Assembly: GCA_018385425.1 (NCBI GenBank) | Contig: JAHBAA010000130.1 | Coordinates: 1 to 46,582 of the forward strand | Direction of reading: 5' to 3' | DNA length: 46,582 bases | From: Acetatifactor sp. | Lineage (GTDB): Bacteria; Bacillota; Clostridia; Lachnospirales; Lachnospiraceae | Shown: positions 34,626 through 41,881 of the stretch, piece after piece | Layout of the letters: each line of letters opens with the position of its first letter | Numbering within the stretch: the first letter of the stretch is position 1 | Notes under the pieces: generated by a model | Database searches by the model: none | What the model was told of the DNA's origin: nothing | The model's input: the letters and a program-made list of their open reading frames with translations, nothing else | Program-made: the position numbers and the translations under genes

Positions 34626-35438
34626 TTAGAGCGTGTATTTTTTCTTACAGTTATGCTCTATGCGTTGGATCAGCTGGTAGAAGCAAAAAGCGATCACGCA
34701 CAGTATGATGATTGCGGTGATAACCATATCCAGCTGAAAGACCTGAGTCCCATAGATGATCAGATAACCCAGCCCCCGTCTGGCCGCCAGAAATTCCCCG
34801 ATGATGACGCCGACCAGGGACAGACCGATGTTTACCTTAGCGGTGCTGATGAGGATCGGGAGGGAGGCGGGAAAGATCACTCGCAGGAAGGCATCTCTTC
34901 TGGTTCCGCCCAGAGTGGCGATGAGCATCAGTTTGTCACTGTCCACCTGGCGAAATGCGGTGTAGAAGCTGATGATGGTTCCGAAGATTGCCACAGAGAT
35001 GCCGGCTACGATGATCGTTTTCATCCCGGTGCCCAGCCAGACGATAAAGAGAGGGGCCAGTGCGGACTTTGGCAGACTGTTTAAGATCACCAGGTACGGC
35101 TCTGCGATCTCGGAAAGTGTCTTGGAGAAGAGCAGAGCGATGGCGGGCAACAGACCCAAAAGCATTACCAGCAGAAAGCTGAGAATGGTTTCCAGGAGAG
35201 TGATACCGATATGCAGACATAAGTCATTGTATAACAATTGGGAATAAAAACATTTTCCCACTCGTACAGGGCTGGAAAAGAAGAAGGAGTCGATCAGCCC
35301 CAGATCCGCACTGACTTCCCAGAGGAGCAGCAGTGCGCCGAAGAGGAGCAGGCGTGCTGCTGCCACCAGTCTGTGGTGACGGTAGTGGTCTCTCACATAT
35401 GCTTCCTGACCTGTCAGGGTGTCAGAGTGCTTCTTCAT
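34626..35438 (-). CDS. ABC transporter permease, SsuC/TauC/ThiX type
   Basis: This 270-residue inner-membrane permease has about six hydrophobic segments and the EAA-type loop around LGGTRRDAFLRVIFPASLP (about residue 180). NSLPKSALAPLFIVWLGTG is typical of the nitrate/sulfonate/taurine/HMP group. The start at 35438 lies behind GGGAGGT (8 bases) and overlaps the ATPase gene by 17 bases; an ATG 75 bases upstream lies inside that gene. No substrate-binding protein gene is beside it, so the substrate cannot be named. Confidence 0.88.
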   Translation of the reverse strand: MKKHSDTLTGQEAYVRDHYRHHRLVAAARLLLFGALLLLWEVSADLGLIDSFFFSSPVRVGKCFYSQLLYNDLCLHIGITLLETILSFLLVMLLGLLPAIALLFSKTLSEIAEPYLVILNSLPKSALAPLFIVWLGTGMKTIIVAGISVAIFGTIISFYTAFRQVDSDKLMLIATLGGTRRDAFLRVIFPASLPILISTAKVNIGLSLVGVIIGEFLAARRGLGYLIIYGTQVFQLDMVITAIIILCVIAFCFYQLIQRIEHNCKKKYTL

Positions 35439-36195
35439 TGGACAGTACCTCCCATAATTCATTAAATAACGGCTGATATTCCGGTGCATTTCTGGGTGCA
35501 AGGGGTGAATCATCTTCCAGAGATAAGCTCACCGGAATGATTCGCGCGACGGTGGCAGGACGTTTTGACAGTACGATGATCTTATCCGCCAGGGAGATCG
35601 CTTCTCCCAAGTCGTGGGTAATAATGATCATTGTTTTTCCGGCGGAGCGGATCAGTTTGCTGATGTCGTCGGCTACCATGAGCCGTGTCTGAAAATCCAG
35701 GGCGGAGAAGGGTTCATCCAGTAATAGCAGGCTGGGTTCCAGGGCCAGCGTCCGAATGAGTGCGGCTCTCTGTTTCATTCCTCCCGACAGTTCACTGGGA
35801 CGTTTTTCGCGAAAGGCATCTAAACCGTATTCCCGGAGAAGGCGATCGATGTAGGCCTTCTTTTCCGGTGTCATCAGATGATGCATCTCCAGCCCAAGAG
35901 TTACATTTTTATAGATGGAGAGCCACTCGAAGAGATGATCCTTCTGCAGCATATACCCGATGTTGGGAAGCTCCTGTTTGTCATCGGAGTTGGCCAGTCT
36001 GACAGAACCTTCTTCCGGGGTCAAAAGCCCTGCGATAACAGACAACAGTGTTGTCTTGCCGCATCCGCTGGGTCCTACGATTGCCACGAATTCGCCTTCC
36101 TCCACGGTGAAACTGATATCCTTCAGAGCGAGAGTTTCCCCCTGCAGACTGTGATAGGAGTAGGAAAGATTGGAAAGCTCCAGTAGTTTGCTCAT
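35422..36195 (-). CDS. ABC transporter ATP-binding protein, SsuB/TauB type
   Basis: This 257-residue ATPase partners the permease. It has Walker [10 protein letters not shown] (about 40-48), the Q-loop MLQKDHLFEW, signature LSGGMKQR (about 138), Walker B LLLLDEPFSALD, and the H-loop TIITHDLGEA-type IIITHDLGEAISLAD. GGAGGG lies 6 bases before the ATG. Between its SD and argH lies an inverted repeat (36210-36224). The pair resembles importers of sulfonates, nitrate or thiamine precursors. Confidence 0.9.
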   Translation of the reverse strand: MSKLLELSNLSYSYHSLQGETLALKDISFTVEEGEFVAIVGPSGCGKTTLLSVIAGLLTPEEGSVRLANSDDKQELPNIGYMLQKDHLFEWLSIYKNVTLGLEMHHLMTPEKKAYIDRLLREYGLDAFREKRPSELSGGMKQRAALIRTLALEPSLLLLDEPFSALDFQTRLMVADDISKLIRSAGKTMIIITHDLGEAISLADKIIVLSKRPATVARIIPVSLSLEDDSPLAPRNAPEYQPLFNELWEVLSNEEAL

Positions 36196-36209
36196 TCACA
36201 TCCCTCCGG

Positions 36210-36224
36210 ACAGTTGATAACTGT
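36210..36224. promoter_or_regulatory. Inverted repeat ACAGTT-GAT-AACTGT upstream of the ABC ATPase
   Basis: A perfect 6-3-6 inverted repeat lies in the leader of the ABC operon just before its SD. Its half-site ACAGTT recurs in the repeat at 36265-36286, so both may bind the same regulator. No clear -35/-10 pair for the ABC operon was found. Confidence 0.45.
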
Positions 36225-36264
36225 TTTCTATTAAGTTACGTTTCTCTTGAAAAATGTGTGCATG

Positions 36265-36286
36265 GAAACTGTTGCAAAACAGTTTC
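36265..36286. promoter_or_regulatory. Inverted repeat overlapping the argH -35 box
   Basis: GAAACTGTT and AACAGTTTC form a perfect 9-bp inverted repeat around GCAA, covering the -35 hexamer (36272-36277). This is a good place for a repressor. Confidence 0.5.
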
Positions 36287-36300
36287 GTTTATGCTATGAT
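36272..36300 (+). promoter_or_regulatory. Promoter of argH
   Basis: TTGCAA (36272-36277) and TATGAT (36295-36300) are 17 bases apart, and the SD of argH follows within 25 bases. Confidence 0.65.
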
Positions 36301-36336
36301 AAATGGAATTTAATGCAAAAAAAGGAGAATAAAGCG

Positions 36337-37713
36337 ATGGCACAACTTTGGGGCGGGCGTTTTACCAAAGAAACGGACTGGAAGGTGTATCATTTCAATG
36401 CCTCCATCGGTTTTGATAAGCGCCTTTTAAATGAGGATATCGAGGGCAGTATCGCACATGTGACAATGCTCGCAAAACAGCAGATTCTCACAGAGACGGA
36501 GAGAGATCAGATCATTTCCGGTCTTCGCGGGATTCTGGATGATACCCTGTCCGGGAAGCTGACCATTGATGAAGATACCTATGAGGATGTTCACAGCTTT
36601 GTGGAGGCACATCTCATCGACAGGATCGGTGATGCAGGCAAAAAGCTGCACACCGGCCGTAGCCGCAACGATCAGGTGGCTTTGGATATGAAGCTCTACA
36701 CCAGAAAACAGGTGAAAGAGGTCGATGGCCTCATAAAGGAACTGCTTTTGGTGATCCTGCAGACGATGGAAGATAACCTGGAGACCTATATGCCCGGCTT
36801 TACCCATCTCCAGAAGGCGCAGCCCATTACACTGGCACATCATTTCGGTGCCTATCTGGAAATGTTTACCCGGGACAGATCCAGACTTTCGGATATCTAT
36901 GAACGAATGAATTACTGTCCTCTGGGAGCAGGCGCACTCGCCGGAACCACTTACCCTTTGGATCGTGAATACAGTGCACAGCTGATGGACTTTCAGGGAC
37001 CTACCCTGAACAGTATGGATTCCGTTGCCGACAGAGATTATCTGATCGAGTTTTTGGCTGCACTTTCTACCATCATGATGCACCTGAGCAGATTCAGCGA
37101 GGAGATCATTATCTGGAATTCCAATGAGTACCAGTTTGTGGAGATCGATGATGCCTATTCTACCGGAAGCAGCATTATGCCCCAGAAGAAGAACCCTGAT
37201 ATCGCTGAATTGGTGAGAGGTAAGACCGGACGTGTCTACGGTGCACTGGTAAGTCTCCTGACCACCATGAAGGGCCTGCCGCTTGCGTACAACAAGGACA
37301 TGCAGGAGGACAAGGAGGTTGCCTTCGATGCCTTTGACACTGTGAAAGACTGTCTGGAGCTTTTTACCGGAATGCTTCGCACCATGAAATTCAAAAAGGA
37401 CCGCATGGAGAAAAGTGCCATGAACGGCTTTACCAATGCCACTGATGCGGCAGATTATCTGGTTGGAAAGGGTGTTCCCTTCCGGGATGCGCATGGTATT
37501 ATCGGTCGACTCGTCTTGTATTGCATTGAGAAGAACACATCGATTGATGCGTTGTCTCTGAAAGAACTGAAGGAGATCAGTCCTGTGTTCGAGGAAGATA
37601 TCTACGATGCTGTGTCGCTGAAGACCTGTGTGGAGAAACGCCTGACCATCGGTGCTCCCGGTCCGGATGCCATGAAGGAAGTAATTGCGTTTCATAAGGC
37701 TCGTTTACAATAG
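36337..37713 (+). CDS. argH: Argininosuccinate lyase
   Basis: This 458-residue tetrameric lyase splits argininosuccinate into arginine and fumarate. The superfamily signature [11 protein letters not shown] is at 277-287, the N terminus has LWGGRF, and [13 protein letters not shown] lies near residue 105. The ATG at 36337 follows AAGGAG by 9 bases; an upstream in-frame ATG at 36247 runs through the promoter and is rejected. argG is not next to it. asd follows after 35 bases and may share the transcript. Confidence 0.96.
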   Translation: MAQLWGGRFTKETDWKVYHFNASIGFDKRLLNEDIEGSIAHVTMLAKQQILTETERDQIISGLRGILDDTLSGKLTIDEDTYEDVHSFVEAHLIDRIGDAGKKLHTGRSRNDQVALDMKLYTRKQVKEVDGLIKELLLVILQTMEDNLETYMPGFTHLQKAQPITLAHHFGAYLEMFTRDRSRLSDIYERMNYCPLGAGALAGTTYPLDREYSAQLMDFQGPTLNSMDSVADRDYLIEFLAALSTIMMHLSRFSEEIIIWNSNEYQFVEIDDAYSTGSSIMPQKKNPDIAELVRGKTGRVYGALVSLLTTMKGLPLAYNKDMQEDKEVAFDAFDTVKDCLELFTGMLRTMKFKKDRMEKSAMNGFTNATDAADYLVGKGVPFRDAHGIIGRLVLYCIEKNTSIDALSLKELKEISPVFEEDIYDAVSLKTCVEKRLTIGAPGPDAMKEVIAFHKARLQ

Positions 37714-37748
37714 CGGGCTTTTGAATAGATAAGTGAGGAGGAGAAATT

Positions 37749-38840
37749 ATGTCTAAGAAGTTGAAAGTAGGTATCCTTGGCGGTACCGGTATGGTTGGTC
37801 AGAGATTCATCGCACTGCTGGAGAATCATCCCTGGTTTGAGGTGACTACCATTGCAGCAAGCCCCCGTTCTGCAGGAAAGACCTATGCAGAGGCTGTGGG
37901 AGACAGATGGAAGATGGACACTCCCATGCCTGAGGCTGTAAAAAATATTGTAGTCATGAACGTCAATGAAGTAGAGAAGGTTGCTTCACAGGTGGATTTC
38001 GTGTTCAGTGCAGTGGATATGACCAAGGAAGAGATCAAGAAGATCGAGGAGGACTATGCGAAGACCGAGACTCCCGTGGTATCCAACAACAGCGCGCATC
38101 GCTGGACCCCTGATGTGCCCATGGTAGTGCCTGAGATCAACCCTCAGCATATGCAGGTCATCGATTTCCAGAAGAAGCGTCTTGGGACCAAGAGAGGCTT
38201 CGTGGCTGTAAAGCCCAACTGCTCGATTCAAAGCTATGCTCCTGTGCTGACCGCATGGAAGGAGTTTGAGCCGGTAGAAGTTGTGGCTACCACTTACCAG
38301 GCAATCTCCGGTGCAGGCAAGACCTTCAAGGATTGGCCTGAGATGGTAGGCAACATCATTCCTTACATCGGCGGCGAAGAGGAAAAGAGTGAGAAGGAAC
38401 CCCTGAGAATCTGGGGTGAGATCAAGGATGGCGTGATCGTTCCCGCTGAAAGCCCCGTGATCACCTGCCAGTGTATCAGAGTACCCGTGCTGAACGGTCA
38501 CACCGCTGCAGTATTTGTGAAGTTTGCGAAGAAGCCCACCAAGGAGCAGCTGATCGAAAAGCTCCGTGCATTCTCCGGCGAGCCTCAGAGACTGGGACTT
38601 CCCAGCGCTCCCAAGCAGTTCATCCAGTATCTGGAGGAGGACAACAGACCTCAGATCAGCCTGGATGTGAACTTTGAAAACGGTATGGGTATCAGTGTGG
38701 GTCGTCTTCGTGAGGATACTGTCTATGATTATAAGTTTGTAGGTCTCTCCCACAATACGGTGAGAGGTGCTGCCGGCGGCGCTGTTCTCTGTGCAGAGCT
38801 GTTGAAGGCACAGGGCTATATCACCGCAAAGGATGAGTAA
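37749..38840 (+). CDS. asd: Aspartate-semialdehyde dehydrogenase
   Basis: This 363-residue NADPH-dependent enzyme makes aspartate semialdehyde for lysine, diaminopimelate, threonine and methionine. The nucleotide motif is GILGGTGMVGQRF (about 9-21), and the catalytic Cys158 is in KPNCSIQ. The length and the segment SAVDMTKEEIKKIEEDYAK suit the archaeal/yeast-like class of Asd seen in clostridia. GTGAGGAGGAG precedes the ATG. Confidence 0.94.
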   Translation: MSKKLKVGILGGTGMVGQRFIALLENHPWFEVTTIAASPRSAGKTYAEAVGDRWKMDTPMPEAVKNIVVMNVNEVEKVASQVDFVFSAVDMTKEEIKKIEEDYAKTETPVVSNNSAHRWTPDVPMVVPEINPQHMQVIDFQKKRLGTKRGFVAVKPNCSIQSYAPVLTAWKEFEPVEVVATTYQAISGAGKTFKDWPEMVGNIIPYIGGEEEKSEKEPLRIWGEIKDGVIVPAESPVITCQCIRVPVLNGHTAAVFVKFAKKPTKEQLIEKLRAFSGEPQRLGLPSAPKQFIQYLEEDNRPQISLDVNFENGMGISVGRLREDTVYDYKFVGLSHNTVRGAAGGAVLCAELLKAQGYITAKDE

Positions 38841-38855
38841 TCGAAATAGCGATTG

Positions 38856-38884
38856 TTGACCGTCGGTCCCATTCGTGATACAAT
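38856..38884 (+). promoter_or_regulatory. Promoter of topB
   Basis: TTGACC (38856-38861) and TACAAT (38879-38884) are 17 bases apart. A strong hairpin at 38902-38935 would be at the very start of the transcript. Confidence 0.6.
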
Positions 38885-38901
38885 AACATATGTTAGTGAG
38901 T

Positions 38902-38935
38902 AGAAATCTTGGAGTGCCTGCATTCCAAGATTTCT
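38902..38935 (+). other. Strong hairpin at the 5' end of the topB leader
   Basis: A 15-bp stem (AGAAATCTTGGAGTG with CATTCCAAGATTTCT, one G-T pair) has a CCTG tetraloop. No T-run follows directly, so it is not a terminator for asd. It may stabilise the leader, or protect the asd 3' end. Confidence 0.65.
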
Positions 38936-39007
38936 GTTGTAGAAGCCACCTTTTTTGTTGACGGAATATGGAACATCAGGTGAGAGAATCGTTGTAAGGG
39001 GAATAGT

Positions 39008-41062
39008 TTGGGTAAGAGTTTATTTATCGCGGAAAAACCCAGTGTGGCGAAGGAATTTGCCAATGCGTTGAAATTGAATGCGGCCTCCAAGGATGGGTAT
39101 CTGGAGGGGAACAACACGATCATAACCTGGTGTGTGGGACATCTGGTGACTATGAGTTATCCGGAGGTCTACGACAGTGCACTGAAGAAGTGGAGTTTTC
39201 AGACATTGCCTTTTCTTCCGGAGAAATATCTCTATGAGGTGATCGAAAGTTCGAAAAAGCAATATACGATCGTAGCCGGACTGCTGAATCGTCCGGATGT
39301 GGATACGATCTATGTGTGCACTGACTCCGGGCGGGAAGGAGAATACATTTACCGTCTGGTGGAACAGATGGCAGGTGTCACCGGCAAGACCAGAAAGCGT
39401 GTCTGGATCGATTCCCAGACCGAGGAGGAGATCAAGCGGGGCATCAGAGAGGCCAAGGATCTCTCCGAATACGATAACTTAAGCGATGCTGCCTATCTGC
39501 GTGCCAAAGAGGATTACCTGATGGGAATCAATTTCTCCAGAGTTTTGACGCTGCGGTACGGAAATGGTGTGAAGGAATACCTGAAGCGTGACCGTGCGGT
39601 GATTTCAGTGGGTCGTGTGATGACCTGCGTGCTCGGCATCGTGGTAAAGCGAGAGCGGGAGATCCGATCCTTTGTGAAAACTCCTTTCTACCGTGTGATC
39701 GGGACCTTTGGACTGCAGGGGAAAACGATCAGCGGAGAATGGAGGGCGGTGGAAGGATCAAGATATTATCAGCATCCCTTCCTGTACAAGGAGAATGGAT
39801 TCAAGGAGCGGGTCTACGCGGAGAAGCTGATCGAAGAGCTTCAGGCAGAGCCTGTGACGGAGCCGGTACTGGAGAGCATTGAGAAGAAGAAGGAGGTCAA
39901 GAATGCTCCTCTTCTGTACAATCTTGCGGAACTTCAGAATGACTGTTCCAAGCTGTTTAAGATCAGCCCGGATCAGACCCTCAGCATCATTCAGGAACTG
40001 TATGAGAAAAAGCTGGTGACTTATCCCAGAACCGATGCCAGAGTGCTCTCCACTGCGGTTGCCAAGGAAATACATAAAAACATAGCGGGGCTGAAGGGGT
40101 ATGCCTCCTGTGCCGCTTTTGCGGATGAAATTCTTCAGAAGAAAAGCTATCAGGGTCTGGAGAAGACCAGATATGTGAACGATAAGCAGATCACAGATCA
40201 CTATGCGATCATTCCCACCGGTCAGGGGCTGGCGCAGCTGCGCAGTCTGTCACCTCTTAACGCTAAGGTCTATGAACTGATCGTCAGACGTTTCTTAAGT
40301 ATTTTCTATCCGCCTGCGGTCTATCGAAAGTATGCTCTGTGCATCAAGGTGAAAGAGGAGCGCTTTTTTGCCAATTTCAAGGTGCTGGAGGAAGAAGGCT
40401 TCCTGAAGGTATCCGGCAGTAAGGGGAAGGAATCGCGGGAATCGAAGGAAACGAATTCTCCCGCCGATGACAGGAAGGATTCCGGGACAGATTCGGGCAG
40501 GGACGAAAACTCTGAAGAGGAAACGCAGGTGGATGCTGATTTTATAACTTTTCTCGGAACGCTGAAGAAAGGTCACAGGTTTGATTCCTCCGCCTATGAG
40601 ATCAAAGAGGGGGAGACTTCCCCTCCCAAGCGGTACAATTCCGGAAGCATCATTCTGACTATGGAGAATGCCGGTCAGTTTATCGAGGACGAAGAGCTTC
40701 GTGCACAGATCAAGGGAAGCGGTATCGGCACCAGCGCTACCAGAGCCGAGATCTTGAAGAAACTGGTCACCATCGAGTATTTGTCCCTGAATAAGAAGAC
40801 GCAGGTGCTGACCCCTACGCTGATGGGTGAGATGGTGTATGATGTGGTGGATCACTCCATCAAATCCCTGTTGGATCCGGCCCTTACCGCCAGCTGGGAG
40901 AAGGGGCTGACGATGGTGGCAAACGGAGAGATCAGTTCCGAGGAATATATGCAGAAACTGACCGGGTTCGTAACCCGCCGGACAGACTTTGTGAAGAAGA
41001 CAAACAATCAGTCTCAAATGACGGTTCTGTACGATGAGGCCGCCGGATATTATAAGAAATAG
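39008..41062 (+). CDS. topB: DNA topoisomerase III
   Basis: This 684-residue type IA topoisomerase has the Toprim start SLFIAEKPSVAKEFANAL, the acidic DSGREGEYI (about 105-113, metal site), and the active-site Tyr339 in TYPRTDAR. The C-terminal region carries a hydrophilic, Ser/Asp/Glu-rich insertion (about 473-510) before the HRFDSSAYEIKEG segment. The start is TTG at 39008: AAGGGG is 5 bases upstream and the residues match the family start. No zinc-finger tail is seen. Such proteins in clostridia may be chromosomal or from mobile elements; no mobile genes are near. Confidence 0.92.
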   Translation: MGKSLFIAEKPSVAKEFANALKLNAASKDGYLEGNNTIITWCVGHLVTMSYPEVYDSALKKWSFQTLPFLPEKYLYEVIESSKKQYTIVAGLLNRPDVDTIYVCTDSGREGEYIYRLVEQMAGVTGKTRKRVWIDSQTEEEIKRGIREAKDLSEYDNLSDAAYLRAKEDYLMGINFSRVLTLRYGNGVKEYLKRDRAVISVGRVMTCVLGIVVKREREIRSFVKTPFYRVIGTFGLQGKTISGEWRAVEGSRYYQHPFLYKENGFKERVYAEKLIEELQAEPVTEPVLESIEKKKEVKNAPLLYNLAELQNDCSKLFKISPDQTLSIIQELYEKKLVTYPRTDARVLSTAVAKEIHKNIAGLKGYASCAAFADEILQKKSYQGLEKTRYVNDKQITDHYAIIPTGQGLAQLRSLSPLNAKVYELIVRRFLSIFYPPAVYRKYALCIKVKEERFFANFKVLEEEGFLKVSGSKGKESRESKETNSPADDRKDSGTDSGRDENSEEETQVDADFITFLGTLKKGHRFDSSAYEIKEGETSPPKRYNSGSIILTMENAGQFIEDEELRAQIKGSGIGTSATRAEILKKLVTIEYLSLNKKTQVLTPTLMGEMVYDVVDHSIKSLLDPALTASWEKGLTMVANGEISSEEYMQKLTGFVTRRTDFVKKTNNQSQMTVLYDEAAGYYKK

Positions 41063-41084
41063 ATCAAAAGGAACAGGTGAGAAT

Positions 41085-41753
41085 ATGAGCCAAAATATTA
41101 CTGTTGCAAATATGTATGATTTAAGTGAGACCATCGCTGACGGGTTGTTTGAGGGCGTTACCTATCCCTGGGAAGTCCTTCCCAAGATCCATGATTTCAT
41201 CCTTGCACTTGGAAAAACCCTTCCCGAAGAGAAGTTTTACCGTTTGGGAGAGGATATCTGGGTGGCTAAGAGTGCGACGGTTGCACCAACTGCCTGCCTG
41301 AACGGACCATTGATTATCGATGAAGAGGCGGAGGTTCGCCATTGTGCCTTTGTCAGAGGCAACGCCATCGTGGGAAAAGGTGCCGTGGTCGGTAATTCTA
41401 CGGAATTGAAGAATGTGATACTGTTCAACAAGGTGCAGGTTCCCCACTACAATTATGTGGGAGACAGTGTTCTCGGATTCAGGTCTCATATGGGCGCCGG
41501 GTCCATTACCTCCAACGTAAAGAGCGATAAGACGCTGGTGGTGGTGAAGAATGGTGAGGAGAAGCTTCCCACCGGACTGAAAAAGTTTGGTGCCATGTTG
41601 GCTGACAATGTAGAAATTGGATGCAACAGTGTCTTAAATCCCGGTACCGTTATCGGCAGGAATTCCAATGTATATCCCACCTCCAGTGTCAGAGGTGTGA
41701 TTCCTGCAAATTCTATTTACAAGAATCGCACCGAGATCTGCGAAAAAGAATGA
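41085..41753 (+). CDS. Left-handed beta-helix acyltransferase-like protein
   Basis: This 222-residue protein has hexapeptide repeats from about residue 62 to 215 (phrases such as IWVAKSATVAPTA, GPLIIDEEAEVRHCA, GNAIVGKGAVVGNS, NSVLNPGTVIGRNSNVYP), as in the C-terminal half of GlmU. It lacks a nucleotidyltransferase domain. Such genes are often labelled UDP-GlcNAc pyrophosphorylase-like; the real substrate is unknown. The ATG at 41085 follows AGGTGA by 4 bases, 22 bases after topB. Confidence 0.82.
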   Translation: MSQNITVANMYDLSETIADGLFEGVTYPWEVLPKIHDFILALGKTLPEEKFYRLGEDIWVAKSATVAPTACLNGPLIIDEEAEVRHCAFVRGNAIVGKGAVVGNSTELKNVILFNKVQVPHYNYVGDSVLGFRSHMGAGSITSNVKSDKTLVVVKNGEEKLPTGLKKFGAMLADNVEIGCNSVLNPGTVIGRNSNVYPTSSVRGVIPANSIYKNRTEICEKE

Positions 41754-41803
41754 TACTATCGTTACATTAGCTAAAAACGATTAAATTAATTAGTCTATTC
41801 TGC

Positions 41804-41817
41804 TAATTTACAAATTA
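41804..41817. promoter_or_regulatory. Palindrome overlapping the alpha-galactosidase promoter
   Basis: TAATTT-AC-AAATTA is a perfect inverted repeat that covers the -35 box TTTACA. It is a candidate operator for the LacI-type regulator encoded two genes on, but the region is very AT-rich and chance is possible. Confidence 0.4.
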
Positions 41818-41835
41818 AAATTAATTATTTATAAT
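41807..41835 (+). promoter_or_regulatory. Promoter of the alpha-galactosidase operon
   Basis: TTTACA (41807-41812) and TATAAT (41830-41835) are 17 bases apart, in an AT-rich gap with no gene. Confidence 0.65.
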
Positions 41836-41881
41836 ATCCATAGTTTTTCCTGACAAAAATGATTCGTATAGAGGAGCAGCT

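Noticed and set aside
38902-38935. Terminator for asd
   Set aside because: The stem is strong but no T-run follows it, and it lies downstream of a good promoter for topB.
41085-41753. GlmU as the name for the beta-helix protein
   Set aside because: It has no N-terminal nucleotidyltransferase domain; only the hexapeptide-repeat half is present.
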